The notes beneath the pieces were generated by a model that was given only the letters and a program-made list of their open reading frames with translations, ran no database searches and was not told the DNA's origin. Positions 39,772 to 48,730 of a stretch of DNA of 64,000 nt are shown piece after piece. The DNA is taken from assembly GCA_040218575.1 (NCBI GenBank), contig JAVJRE010000007.1:248001-312000 (forward strand). Reading direction: 5' to 3'. The position numbers and the translations under genes are program-made. The stretch's first letter is position 1; each line of letters starts with the position of its first letter. The DNA comes from Alphaproteobacteria bacterium. GTDB taxonomy: Bacteria > Pseudomonadota > Alphaproteobacteria > JAVJRE01.

Positions 39772-40485
39772 ATGGCTGACGCTCCGCCCGGCCCGCCCGG
39801 CCCGCCCGGCCCGCCGCCGCAGCGTTGGCGCTGGTGGCTGACCGCTGCCGGTCTGGTCATCTTCGTTCTTATTGCCGTCGGCGGTTTCCTGCTGGATGAG
39901 GCCTTGCTGGATGACCTCAAGGCCCTGCTGGTGCGCCTGCAGGCGCACCGCGACGACTGGGGCTTTTGGGCGATCCTGGCGGCAGTCGCCTTGCTGGTGC
40001 TGCACACCCTGATTCCCTTCCCCATCGAGGTGCTGGCCATCGCCAACGGCATGCTGTGGGGTACCGTCACCGGCACGTTGATCACCTGGTCAGGAGCCAT
40101 GCTGGGGGCAGTCCTGGCCTTCGCCATCTCACGTCGTTTCGGCCGGCCGCTGGTCCGCCGCATGGTGCCACAACGTCACTGGGCCGCCATGGACCGGCTG
40201 GCCGCAAGCGAAGGCGTGGGCGCCCTCTTCCTCGCCCGTTTCATCCCGGTGATCTCGTTCAATCTGGTGAACTATGCGGCAGGCCTGACGGCCATGCGGT
40301 GGTGGACCTTTATCTGGGTCACTGCCATCGGCATTCTGCCGCTGACCGTAGCGATGGTCGCTATGGGCGGCGAAGCCAACCATCTGGAGTGGCCATTCTG
40401 GGTTGGCGGCGGCGCCGTCGTTGTAACCGTATGGGTGCTCTGGAAACTGATCCGGCGACGCAAGCGGCCCGCTCAGCCGAACTGA
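39772..40485 (+). CDS. VTT-domain (TVP38/TMEM64, DedA-like) membrane protein
   Basis: Integral membrane protein of the VTT/SNARE-associated superfamily, whose members are linked to lipid scrambling or envelope homeostasis. The substrate is unknown here. The 237-residue protein has an N-terminal Pro/Gly run (GPPGPPGPPGPP), a first membrane helix (about 25-43), and then the VTT core. The core shows LHTLIPFPIEVLAIANGMLWG, the re-entrant GTLITWSGAMLGA, the conserved FLARFIPVISFNLVNYAAGL and the C-terminal helices before an Arg/Lys-rich tail. It is the only plus-strand gene between gltA and the window end. Confidence 0.85.
   Translation: MADAPPGPPGPPGPPPQRWRWWLTAAGLVIFVLIAVGGFLLDEALLDDLKALLVRLQAHRDDWGFWAILAAVALLVLHTLIPFPIEVLAIANGMLWGTVTGTLITWSGAMLGAVLAFAISRRFGRPLVRRMVPQRHWAAMDRLAASEGVGALFLARFIPVISFNLVNYAAGLTAMRWWTFIWVTAIGILPLTVAMVAMGGEANHLEWPFWVGGGAVVVTVWVLWKLIRRRKRPAQPN
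39784..39810. repeat. 9-bp tandem repeat, three copies, encoding Pro-Pro-Gly units
   Basis: Three exact copies of ccgcccggc, with a decayed fourth after them, encode the collagen-like Pro-Pro-Gly run at the start of the VTT protein. The period preserves frame. Confidence 0.8.
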
Positions 40486-43400
40486 ACGTCACGCACCCCG
40501 GGCAGCGACTTGAGCGAGGCGCGGGCCGCCGCACCAAGGGTGTAGGCGCCCGGCAACTCGATCTCCACCTCTCGCCCGACACCCTTGACCACCAGATAGA
40601 TGCGCCCGTTGCCGACCGGATAGCGAGCGATGACGCTGGACAGCGACGACAACGGGTCGGGGCAATCGAGATACACCCGCAGCGCCGACGCGCTGGCCCC
40701 TGGAGTCGAGTCGAGCAACGTCACGGATTGCGCGGACAGCCGCACCTCATCCTGTTCCAGCCGGGCATCAACCGTCAGCAGCAGGGGCCGTCCGGCCTCC
40801 AATAACTCGCGATACTGGTTGAGCGGTTCGGCAAAGAAGAGAACTTCATAGATGCCCGCCTGATCCGATAGCTGAACGAAGGCGAAGCGGTTGCCGCGCG
40901 AGGATGTTCGCTCCTGGCGGCCGATGACCGTACCGGCCAGGGTCATGCGGGCGGCGGAGGGGCCCGACTCCAGCCGCTCGCGCAACACGCCGGAGCTGAC
41001 CGCGCGGGCCAGCGCCGGAGTGCCGTCATAGGCATCAAGCGGATGGGCCGATAGATAGAAGCCGATGGCCTCGAACTCCCGCGCCAGGCGGTCCATTTCA
41101 CTCCAGTCCGGCGCCTCCGGCAACACCGGCGTATTGGCCGGCAGAACGTCGCTGTCGTCAAACAATCCGACCTGGCGGTCATCGCCGGAGCGACCGGCCG
41201 CACTGGCCTCGCGCAGCAATATGTCCACGGCAGCCAGGCAACGGGCGCGATTGGCCTCCAGACCATCCAGCGCGCCGGCCTTGATCAGGCCCTCGAGCTG
41301 GCGCTTGTTGAGGGCGGTCGCCCCGGCCCGCCGGGCCAGGTCGAACACGTCCGTATAGGCACCGTTGGCATCACGCTCCGCCACCAGAGCGGCCATGGCC
41401 GTCTGACCGACGCCCTTGATGGCGCCCAGGGCATAGCGGATGGCGCCGCCACCGCTGGTGTCATACTCCACCGTGAAGGTCTCGGCCGAGCTATTGATGT
41501 CCGGCGGCAGCAACGGGATGCCCAGACGGGACAGTTCCTGGCGATAGACCGCAAGTTTATCTGTGTTGCCGAGGCTGAGAGTCATGGTCGCCGCAAAGAA
41601 CTCCAGCGGATAGTTGGCCTTCAGCCATGCGGTCTGATAGGCGATCAGGCCGTATCCGGCGGAGTGCGCCTTGTTGAAGCCATAGCCGGCAAATTTGTCC
41701 ACCAGATCGAAGACATAACGGGCGCGGGCGCCATCAACCCCGCGCGCGACGGCGCCTTCAATGAAGGTCTCGCGCTGGGCGTCCATTTCCGACTTGATCT
41801 TCTTTCCCATGGCGCGCCGCAACAGGTCCGCCTGGCCCAGACTGAAGCCGGCAAAAACCTGGGCGATCTGCATCACCTGTTCCTGGTAGATAATGACGCC
41901 ATAGGTATCCGCCACCACCGGTTCGATGGTCTCGTGCAGGAACTCGGGCTCTTCGCGGCCGTGCTTGCAGGCGACGTATTTCGGAATGTTCTCCATCGGT
42001 CCCGGCCGATAGAGCGCCACCAGGGCAATGATGTCCTCCAGATTATTGACCCCGGCTTCACGCAGGAGGTTACGCATGCCGGAGCTTTCAAACTGGAATA
42101 TGCCGACCGTGTCGCCGCGACTCATCATCTGAAAGGCGCGCTTGTCATCGAGCGGGATGCGCAGCAGGTCGACGTCCTCGCCGCGCCTGGAAATCAGATC
42201 GGTGGCGTGCTTGAGGACCGTCAGGGTGGTCAGCCCGAGAAAGTCAAACTTTACCAGCCCGGCGACCTCCACATACTTCATGCTGAACTGGGTCACCGGC
42301 ATGGGGGAGCGGGGGTCGCGATAGAGCGGCACGAGCTCTTTCAGCGGTCGGTCACCAATGACCACACCGGCGGCATGGGTGGAAGCGTGGCGATACATGC
42401 CCTCTAGCCGCAGGCTGATGTCGAGCAACCGCGCGACGGCCTCGTCTTCATCACGCATCGCCTGCAATTGCGGTTCGTTGGCGATGGCTTGTGTCAGGCT
42501 GACCGGATTGGCCGGGTTGTAAGGGACCAGCTTGGCAATACGATCCACCTGGCCATAGGGCAGTTCCAGCACCCGGCCGACGTCGCGCAGGGCAGCCCGC
42601 GCCTGCAGAGTGCCGAAGGTGATGATCTGGGCCACGCGATCAGCGCCATAACGCTGCTGAACATAGCGAATGACGTCGTCGCGCCGGTCCTGACAGAAAT
42701 CGATGTCGAAGTCCGGCATCGACACCCGGTGCGGATTGAGAAACCGTTCAAACAGGAGGCCGAAGCGCAGCGGGTCCAGGTCGGTGATGGTCAGCGACCA
42801 GGCAGCAACCGATCCCGCACCGGAACCGCGGCCCGGCCCAACCGGGATTCCGTTCGTTCTGGCCCAGCGGATGAAATCAGCGACGATCAGGAAATAGCCG
42901 GCGAACCCCATATCGACGATGACGTCCAACTCATAGGCCAGACGTTCGCGATAGGGCGCGGCAACCACCTCTCGCGCCGCGGCGTCCATGTCCGGTGTCC
43001 ACACCAGCAAGCCCAGCCGCTGCTCCAGGCCCTCTGCCGCCATGCGGCGCAGCGCCTCCGCCTCGCTCGATCCGTCGCCCGCGTCATAGGGCGGCAGGAT
43101 GGGATCACGCGGTTCCAGCATGAACGCGCAACGGCGCGCAATGGCGACCGTATTGTCCACTGCTTCGGGCAGGTCGGAGAACAGGGCGCGCATTTCATTG
43201 GCGCTCTTGAAGCCATGTTCAGGCGTCAGCCGCCGGCGGTCCTGCCGCGACAGGGTGACGCCCTGGTTGATGCACAGCAGGGCGTCGCTTGCCTCATACA
43301 TGCTGGCGTCGGCGAAGTGCACGTCGTTGGTCGCTACCAGCGGCAGGTCCAGGTCATAGGCCAGCTGCAACAGACCTGGCTCCGCCACCGCTTCACCCGG

Positions 43401-43967
43401 CCGGCCATGGCGCTGCAGCTCCACATAAAGGCGTCCGGTGAACGTCGCCGCCAGTCGTTCCATGGTCTGGCGCGCCGCATCACTCTGTCCTTCCAGCAGG
43501 CGTCGCGATACCGGTCCGTCCAGTCCACCGGTAAACGCGATCAGCCCTTCGCTGTGCTGCTCCAGCCCGGCCCAGCCGACCCGCGGCGTCATACCGGCTT
43601 CGCTCTCCAGATAGGCGTCGCTGACCAGGGCCAGAAGATTGCCATAGCCCTCTGCCGACTGGGCCAGGAGGACAAAGGGGTCCGGCTCCGCGTCATGCCC
43701 GTTGCCGGCCCCGTTCCCATGACGCACCGGTCCCGGCGTGTCGTCGCGCGCCAGACCGATGATGCAGCCGATGATCGGCTGAATGCCGGCTTCCGCTGCC
43801 TTCAGGGAAAACTCCATAGCGCCGAACAGGTTGTTCGTGTCGGTCATGGCCACCGCCGGCATCGCGTGCTTGCGGGCCAGCCTGACCAGATCAGACACGG
43901 CGATGGCCCCCTCCGACAATGAATAGGCGGAGTGCGCGCGAAGATGAATGAAGTCAGCCCGGGCCAT
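40473..43967 (-). CDS. dnaE: DNA polymerase III subunit alpha
   Basis: Replicative polymerase subunit. The 1164-residue protein has an N-terminal PHP domain (FIHLRAHSAYSLSEGAIA), the polymerase core with catalytic aspartates in MPDFDIDFCQDRRDDV and GPGRGSGAGSVAAW, a helix-hairpin-helix region (AIKGVGQTAMAAL) and an OB-fold near the C-terminus (MTLAGTVIGRQERTSSRGN). This is the DnaE1-type order. Start MARADFIHLRAHS at 43967; the frame is open 60 bases upstream. The last 13 bases overlap the 3' end of the convergent VTT gene. Confidence 0.97.
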   Translation of the reverse strand: MARADFIHLRAHSAYSLSEGAIAVSDLVRLARKHAMPAVAMTDTNNLFGAMEFSLKAAEAGIQPIIGCIIGLARDDTPGPVRHGNGAGNGHDAEPDPFVLLAQSAEGYGNLLALVSDAYLESEAGMTPRVGWAGLEQHSEGLIAFTGGLDGPVSRRLLEGQSDAARQTMERLAATFTGRLYVELQRHGRPGEAVAEPGLLQLAYDLDLPLVATNDVHFADASMYEASDALLCINQGVTLSRQDRRRLTPEHGFKSANEMRALFSDLPEAVDNTVAIARRCAFMLEPRDPILPPYDAGDGSSEAEALRRMAAEGLEQRLGLLVWTPDMDAAAREVVAAPYRERLAYELDVIVDMGFAGYFLIVADFIRWARTNGIPVGPGRGSGAGSVAAWSLTITDLDPLRFGLLFERFLNPHRVSMPDFDIDFCQDRRDDVIRYVQQRYGADRVAQIITFGTLQARAALRDVGRVLELPYGQVDRIAKLVPYNPANPVSLTQAIANEPQLQAMRDEDEAVARLLDISLRLEGMYRHASTHAAGVVIGDRPLKELVPLYRDPRSPMPVTQFSMKYVEVAGLVKFDFLGLTTLTVLKHATDLISRRGEDVDLLRIPLDDKRAFQMMSRGDTVGIFQFESSGMRNLLREAGVNNLEDIIALVALYRPGPMENIPKYVACKHGREEPEFLHETIEPVVADTYGVIIYQEQVMQIAQVFAGFSLGQADLLRRAMGKKIKSEMDAQRETFIEGAVARGVDGARARYVFDLVDKFAGYGFNKAHSAGYGLIAYQTAWLKANYPLEFFAATMTLSLGNTDKLAVYRQELSRLGIPLLPPDINSSAETFTVEYDTSGGGAIRYALGAIKGVGQTAMAALVAERDANGAYTDVFDLARRAGATALNKRQLEGLIKAGALDGLEANRARCLAAVDILLREASAAGRSGDDRQVGLFDDSDVLPANTPVLPEAPDWSEMDRLAREFEAIGFYLSAHPLDAYDGTPALARAVSSGVLRERLESGPSAARMTLAGTVIGRQERTSSRGNRFAFVQLSDQAGIYEVLFFAEPLNQYRELLEAGRPLLLTVDARLEQDEVRLSAQSVTLLDSTPGASASALRVYLDCPDPLSSLSSVIARYPVGNGRIYLVVKGVGREVEIELPGAYTLGAAARASLKSLPGVRDVQFG

Positions 43968-43985
43968 GGGACCTGTCCGGTTCGA

Positions 43986-44006
43986 GGACGGCGATGACGA
44001 CCGTCC
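43986..44006 (-). other. Stem-loop between lolD and dnaE
   Basis: GGACGG and CCGTCC pair perfectly around a 9-base loop, 19 bases before the dnaE start. There is no U-tract, so this is more likely an mRNA structure near the dnaE ribosome site than a terminator of lolD. Confidence 0.3.
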
Positions 44007-44077
44007 GGTGAAGCAGAACGATTCCACGGACGCCCGGGCGACCGCAAGACCTTGTGGCCATAATCAACGACAATGGC

Positions 44078-44800
44078 CTATTTGGGGGGCGTCGCCTCCT
44101 GGACGCGCCCGTCCAAGAGAGCCAGGCAACGGTCCATCCGCGCCGCCAGCGTCAGGTTGTGGGTCGCTACCAGCGCCGCCAGGCCATCTTCGCGAGCCAG
44201 GGCCAGGAAATAATCGAGTACAGTGGCGGCGGTTTCTGGATCGAGGTTGCCGGTGGGCTCGTCCGCCAGCAGCAGCCGCGGCCGGTTGGCCAGCGCCCGC
44301 GCCACGGCAACCCTCTGCTGCTCGCCGCCGCTCAGTTCACCCGGACGATGGCCGGCCCTGGCCGATAGCCCGATCCGTTCCAGCAGGGCCAGCGCACGAT
44401 CACGGGCCAGATGACGTCCTGCACCAGCAATCATCTGCGGCAGCATGATGTTCTCCAGAGCCGAGAACTCCGGCAACAGGTGATGATACTGATAGACGAA
44501 GCCGATATCGCGGCGACGGCGACGGGTGCGTTCGCCGTCGGATAGTCCCGCCATGGTCTGGCCAGCGATGGCCACCGTCCCGTTATCGGGTGGCTCCAGC
44601 AGGCCAGCCAGGTGCAGAAGCGTTGACTTGCCGGAACCCGATGGACCGACCAGCGCCACTACCTGCCCGGCTGCCAAGTCCAGATCGACACCGCGCAGAA
44701 CGGCAATGGCCCCGGCCGGCAGCTCGTAGCGGCGCTCCAGGCCGGCCAGGCGCAGGATCGGCGGATCGACGACGCCTGAGGTCGCGCTCGGTTCACTCAC
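44078..44800 (-). CDS. lolD: Lipoprotein-releasing system ATP-binding protein LolD
   Basis: ATPase that powers extraction of lipoproteins from the inner membrane. The 240-residue ABC protein shows Walker A (GPSGSGKST), the Q-loop region ([19 protein letters not shown]), the signature [15 protein letters not shown] and Walker B ([12 protein letters not shown]). The GTG start (MSEPSATSG) overlaps the lolC stop by 8 bases. A MacB-type ATPase is less likely given the fused order with lolC and proS. Confidence 0.94.
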   Translation of the reverse strand: MSEPSATSGVVDPPILRLAGLERRYELPAGAIAVLRGVDLDLAAGQVVALVGPSGSGKSTLLHLAGLLEPPDNGTVAIAGQTMAGLSDGERTRRRRRDIGFVYQYHHLLPEFSALENIMLPQMIAGAGRHLARDRALALLERIGLSARAGHRPGELSGGEQQRVAVARALANRPRLLLADEPTGNLDPETAATVLDYFLALAREDGLAALVATHNLTLAARMDRCLALLDGRVQEATPPK

Positions 44801-46043
44801 GGCGCAGGGCCTCCACCGGATCGAGTCGCGCCGCCCGCCAGGCGGGATAGAGGGTCGCCAGAAAAGACAGGGCCAGGGCCATGCCACCGGCCAGAACCAC
44901 ATCGCCGGTCTGAATGACCGACGGCAGGCGGGTGAGAAAATAGACTTCCGGCGGAAAGACCTGACTGCCGGTCACCGCCTCGACGAGAGTCCGCAAAAAC
45001 TCGATATTGTCGGCAAAGACGATTCCCAGCGTCACACCCAGGCCGGTGCCGACCAGCCCGATGCTGGCACCACTCATGAAGAAGATGCGCTGGATCATGC
45101 CACGGGTGGCGCCCATGGTGCGCAGGATGGCGATGTCGGCGGCCTTGTCGCGCACCAGCATGGTCAGGCCGGAGATAATATTAAAGGCCGCGACCAGGAT
45201 GATCAGCGACAGGATGATGAACATGACATTGCGCTCGACCACCAGCGCGCCGACCAGGCTGGAGTTGATCTGCTGCCAGTCACGCACCAGCAGGTGCGGT
45301 GGCGGCAGGGCGGCGGCCACCGCGCGGCGGCCGTCGCTGACCGCCCGCGGATCGTGCAGAAGGACTTCGACGGCGCTGACACCGCCACCGGTGGCAAAAT
45401 AGGCCATCGCCACGTCCAGCGGCATGAAAATGACGCCACTGTCGATCTCCGACATGCCGACATCAAACAGACCGACTATTGTATAGGCGGCCGATCGTGG
45501 CACCGTACCGAATACGGTGGCGCGTCCGGATGGCGACACCAGGGTCAGACGGTCGCCAATGGTGACGCCCAGAGCGCGGGCCAGCCGCACGCCAATGAGC
45601 ACACCCTGCCCTGCATCATAGCTATCGAGAGAGCCCGCCACGAGAGCATCGGTCAACACGCCGCGAGCGGCGATGTCTGCGGAGCGCATGCCACGAACGA
45701 CGGCGCCCTGGGAACGGCCGCTGCTGGCGGCCAGCACCTGACCTTCGATGATCGGTGCGGCGGAACGGATCTCCGGCTGGCGCAGCAAGCTGGCGGCCAG
45801 CGGATCGGCGTCCTGCAGCAGGCCGCCGGGCTCTTCGATTCGGATATGGCCGCTGATGCCGAGAATGCGGTCCACCAGTTCGATGCGGAAGCCGTTCATG
45901 ACACTCATGACGACAATCAGGGTAGCAACGCCCAGCATGATGCCAAGCAGCGAGAACCAGGCTATGACGGATATGAATGTTTCTCGCCGTCGCGCCCGCA
46001 GATAGCGAAAGGCGATCATCCTCTCGACAGCGGAAAACACCAT
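44793..46043 (-). CDS. lolC: Lipoprotein-releasing ABC transporter permease LolC/LolE
   Basis: Inner-membrane permease for lipoprotein release. The 416-residue protein has the LolC/E N-terminus ([23 protein letters not shown]), a large periplasmic domain (about 45-260) and three C-terminal helices, ending with [18 protein letters not shown]. Only one permease gene is present beside lolD, so the complex may be a homodimer, or LolE may be elsewhere. It starts 15 bases after proS. The proS-lolC-lolD-dnaE order is typical of alphaproteobacteria. Confidence 0.94.
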   Translation of the reverse strand: MVFSAVERMIAFRYLRARRRETFISVIAWFSLLGIMLGVATLIVVMSVMNGFRIELVDRILGISGHIRIEEPGGLLQDADPLAASLLRQPEIRSAAPIIEGQVLAASSGRSQGAVVRGMRSADIAARGVLTDALVAGSLDSYDAGQGVLIGVRLARALGVTIGDRLTLVSPSGRATVFGTVPRSAAYTIVGLFDVGMSEIDSGVIFMPLDVAMAYFATGGGVSAVEVLLHDPRAVSDGRRAVAAALPPPHLLVRDWQQINSSLVGALVVERNVMFIILSLIILVAAFNIISGLTMLVRDKAADIAILRTMGATRGMIQRIFFMSGASIGLVGTGLGVTLGIVFADNIEFLRTLVEAVTGSQVFPPEVYFLTRLPSVIQTGDVVLAGGMALALSFLATLYPAWRAARLDPVEALRRE

Positions 46044-46058
46044 GGTCTGGCCCGGGCC

Positions 46059-47342
46059 TCAGCCGGAGAGCCGCGCCATGGCGGACTCCGGCGAAAGCTC
46101 CTGGCGTTCCCCCGTCCGCCGGTTCTTCATCTCGACCACGCCCCGCGCCAGACCACGCGGACCGACCACCAGTTGCCAGGGCAGGCCGATCAGATCCATG
46201 CCGGCGAACTTGGCGCCAGGCCGCTCGTCGCGGTCGTCATACAGGGTCTCGACCCCCTGCGCCGTCAGCTTGGACAACAGGTCTTCCGCCTGGCCGTCAC
46301 AGGCCTCGTCACCGGTCTTGAGGTTGATCAGACCGACCTGGAACGGCGCCACCGCTTCCGGCCAGACGATCCCGGCCTCGTCATGGCTGGCCTCAATGAT
46401 GGCGCCGACCATGCGCGACACACCGATGCCGTAGGAGCCAGACAGGATCGGTATTGATTCGCCGTCCGGACCCATCACGTTGGCGCCCAGTAGTTTTGAG
46501 TAGTGGTCGCCGAAATAGAAGATATGCCCGACCTCCAGCGCGCCGGACTTCACCAGACGATCCGCCGGCACGTCACAGGGGAGCTTGCCGTGCATGTCGT
46601 CTGTAGCTGCGTAGAGCGCCTGCATCTGCGCCGGCGACGTTGATTCCACATCAAGCGTGTCAAGCGCGGCATCATAGAAGACGCGGCTCTCACCGGTATC
46701 CGCCAGAACCAGGAATTCGTGGCTCAGCTCACCACCGATAGCCCCCGATTCGGCGCGTGCCGCGATGGCCCGAAGGCCCATGCGGCGAAACGTCCGCAGA
46801 TAGCTGGCATACATGGCGTCGTAGGACTTCTTGGCGCTGGCGAAGTCGAGGTCGAAGGAATAGCCGTCCTTCATGAGAAACTCGCGCCCGCGCAGGACAC
46901 CAAAGCGTGGCCGCACCTCATCGCGGAATTTCCACTGAATGTGATAGAGCGTCCGCGGCAAATCGCGGTAGGAATGCACAGCCGAGCGAAAGATATCGGT
47001 AATCATCAACTCATTGGTCGGACCGTAGATCATCTCGCGGTCGTGGCGGTCATGAAAGCGCAGCATTTCCTTGCCATAGGCGTCATACCGCCCGGTGCTC
47101 TTCCACAGATCCGCGAGCTGCAAGGTCGGCATCAGCATTTCGAGCGCCCCGGCCTTCGCTTGCTCGTCGCGAATGATCTCCTCGATGTTCCGCAAGACAC
47201 GGTGGCCCAGAGGCAACCAGGCATAGATGCCGGCGGCGGTCTGCCGCACCAGCCCTGCACGCAGCATCAGGCGGTGCGACGGCACCTGCGCCTCGGCCGG
47301 CGTCTCTTTCATGGTCGGGAGAAAGTATCGGGATAGGCGCAT
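46059..47342 (-). CDS. proS: Prolyl-tRNA synthetase (short form lacking the editing insertion)
   Basis: Charges tRNA-Pro. The 427-residue class II enzyme lacks the roughly 180-residue editing insertion found in E. coli ProS, and motif 2 leads almost directly to motif 3. Motifs seen are [17 protein letters not shown] (motif 1 region), [21 protein letters not shown] (split here by one residue in length only), KDGYSFD and [17 protein letters not shown] (motif 3). An anticodon-binding domain closes the protein. Start [10 protein letters not shown] at 47342. This compact type is known in alphaproteobacteria, where separate Ala-tRNA-Pro deacylases can do the editing. Confidence 0.95.
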   Translation of the reverse strand: MRLSRYFLPTMKETPAEAQVPSHRLMLRAGLVRQTAAGIYAWLPLGHRVLRNIEEIIRDEQAKAGALEMLMPTLQLADLWKSTGRYDAYGKEMLRFHDRHDREMIYGPTNELMITDIFRSAVHSYRDLPRTLYHIQWKFRDEVRPRFGVLRGREFLMKDGYSFDLDFASAKKSYDAMYASYLRTFRRMGLRAIAARAESGAIGGELSHEFLVLADTGESRVFYDAALDTLDVESTSPAQMQALYAATDDMHGKLPCDVPADRLVKSGALEVGHIFYFGDHYSKLLGANVMGPDGESIPILSGSYGIGVSRMVGAIIEASHDEAGIVWPEAVAPFQVGLINLKTGDEACDGQAEDLLSKLTAQGVETLYDDRDERPGAKFAGMDLIGLPWQLVVGPRGLARGVVEMKNRRTGERQELSPESAMARLSG

Positions 47343-47373
47343 TGGCGAACCGCCCTCAATCACTGCGGACGGC

Positions 47374-47402
47374 ACAATATGTCAGACGGCGGTGTGGTTG
47401 AA
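47374..47402 (-). promoter_or_regulatory. Candidate sigma-70 promoter for proS-lolC-lolD
   Basis: Minus-strand -35 TTCAAC (47397-47402), 17-base spacer, -10 TATTGT (47374-47379), with a leader of about 25 bases. The -35 is identical to that proposed for the ppiD-trpE promoter. It suggests proS can be read separately from the genes above it. Confidence 0.4.
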
Positions 47403-47441
47403 CCGTCAGCGCCCCATGAACGCCTGCAGAATGGCGGTCGC

Positions 47442-47870
47442 TCAGCCGCCGGCCAGGCCGCGGGCGCAGGCTTCGACGATTTCCGCCGGCGGCGACTGGA
47501 CGACCTGCTGGCCATTGAACAATAGCCGGCCGTCGTCCCAGGTCAGGGTGCCGATCCGGGCTTCGGCCTGGTAGAGGTCAGGATCGGTCGGCAGACCGAA
47601 GCGCCGCGCCATGTCCACATCAATGTCTACTTCTATGGTGGTCGGCAGAACCACCGCGCCGGGGTCGGCGAGGGTCGCCGGCACCAGCGGATTGCCGTCG
47701 CTATCAACATCAGGCTGATAGGCCACATCCGATGCCGCGCGGTGGGCGATCAGGCCAAGGCAGTCCTCCAGGGTCACGACGACGGTGGCCGCCTGCGGCC
47801 CGGCGCGGGCGCCCAGCAGCGCAACAGTGGCCCACAGCATCAGGCCGGCGAGGAGAAAGCGGACGATCAT
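47442..47870 (-). CDS. Small exported protein of unknown function
   Basis: I do not recognise the family. The 142-residue protein has a probable signal peptide or membrane anchor (residues 1-24, IVRFLLAGLMLWATVALLGA). A short acidic mature domain follows, with one Cys in VTLEDCLGLIAHR, the stretch YQPDVDSDGNPLVPATL, TTIEVDIDVDMARRFGLP, LYQAEARIGTLTWDDGRLLFNG, and a second Cys near the end. The VDSDGNP piece looks like an acidic loop. Start MIVRFLLAG at 47870 was chosen for the signal sequence. It lies 62 bases after tag and on the same strand. It is probably periplasmic. Confidence 0.7.
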   Translation of the reverse strand: MIVRFLLAGLMLWATVALLGARAGPQAATVVVTLEDCLGLIAHRAASDVAYQPDVDSDGNPLVPATLADPGAVVLPTTIEVDIDVDMARRFGLPTDPDLYQAEARIGTLTWDDGRLLFNGQQVVQSPPAEIVEACARGLAGG

Positions 47871-47932
47871 GGCGTCAGTCTGTAGCCGCCATCCGTTAAC
47901 GCATTGATAAACCGACATCCCCTGATACGCGG

Positions 47933-48472
47933 TCAGCGCGCCATCCACGGCGGGGACAGGCGGGCGATGCGGCTGGCCACCGGGCAATCAGCGCGGTGGG
48001 CGCCGGCCAGATAGCCGGTGCTCATAAGGAACTCGCCGGTGATCTCGCCGCCGGTGAAGCGGAAGGTTTGCTTGAACAGGCGCACCCAGCCGGCATGGTC
48101 CTGCGGGTGGTGGGCGTCCAGCCAGCCAGCAAAACTGCCGAATTCGCCGATCAGCCCCTGCACCACCCCGGCATTGTGGATGACCGCATCCACCTTGAGC
48201 CGGTTGCGGATGATCGCGGCATCGGCCAGCAGGCGCTGGCGGTCGGCGTCACCAAAGGCGGCGACCCGTGCCGGATCGAAGCCGGCAAATGCCCGGGTGA
48301 AGGCCTGGCGCTTCTTCAGAACGGTCAGCCAACTGAGGCCGGCCTGATTGATCTCCAGGGCCAGGCGCTCGAACAGGATGCGGTCATCGCGCACCGGAAA
48401 GCCATATTCAGTATCGTGATAGGGGCCGTGCCAGGGGTCGCCCGGAGCCACATCGCAATAGTGGGTCGCCAT
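47933..48472 (-). CDS. tag: DNA-3-methyladenine glycosylase I
   Basis: Removes 3-methyladenine from alkylated DNA. The 179-residue protein shows the Tag pattern. The N-terminal zinc ligands are Cys6 (HYCDVAPGDPW) and the His of PYHDTEYGFPV. The core is ERLALEINQAGLSWLTVLKK, GFDPARVAAFG and IIRNRLKVDAVIHNA. The C-terminal His and Cys ligands are in GAHRADCPV. Start at 48472, two bases after the DUF1467 gene. DNA repair is unrelated to the respiratory and aminoacylation genes around it, so it may be a later insertion. No SOS box lies nearby. Confidence 0.93.
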   Translation of the reverse strand: MATHYCDVAPGDPWHGPYHDTEYGFPVRDDRILFERLALEINQAGLSWLTVLKKRQAFTRAFAGFDPARVAAFGDADRQRLLADAAIIRNRLKVDAVIHNAGVVQGLIGEFGSFAGWLDAHHPQDHAGWVRLFKQTFRFTGGEITGEFLMSTGYLAGAHRADCPVASRIARLSPPWMAR

Positions 48473-48474
48473 GG

Positions 48475-48708
48475 TCAGCCAAGGATGCCCGGCGGCAACA
48501 TCCGCTGCAGGACGAAGAACAGCCCCCACAGGACGATTGTGACGCCGGTGGTGATCAGTGCCTTCAGGCCGAGCCGCGGGCGGATCGGCGCGCCTGGATC
48601 CTGCCCCGGCTGCACATGGTCGGACTGGCGCACGCCAAAGGGCAGCGCCATGAAAAATACCAGCCACCAGATGATGGCAAAGACAACGACGGCGGACACA
48701 AGGGTCAT
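48475..48708 (-). CDS. DUF1467 family small membrane protein
   Basis: The 77-residue protein has two membrane helices (about 4-24 and 51-69), joined by a short loop with PFGVRQSDHVQPGQDPGAP, the pattern of the DUF1467 family. Its function is unknown. In many alphaproteobacteria a gene of this family sits between rnj (with mce) and proS, which matches the place here and supports the assignment. It is 22 bases after the MFS gene. Confidence 0.83.
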   Translation of the reverse strand: MTLVSAVVVFAIIWWLVFFMALPFGVRQSDHVQPGQDPGAPIRPRLGLKALITTGVTIVLWGLFFVLQRMLPPGILG

Positions 48709-48730
48709 GACAGGCTCCGCGGGGCTCCGG

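Noticed and set aside
42468-43922. Long plus-strand open frame (484 codons) opposite dnaE
   Set aside because: It lies wholly inside dnaE, encodes a His/Arg/Gln-rich product with no recognisable motif, and is the usual antisense shadow of a GC-rich gene.
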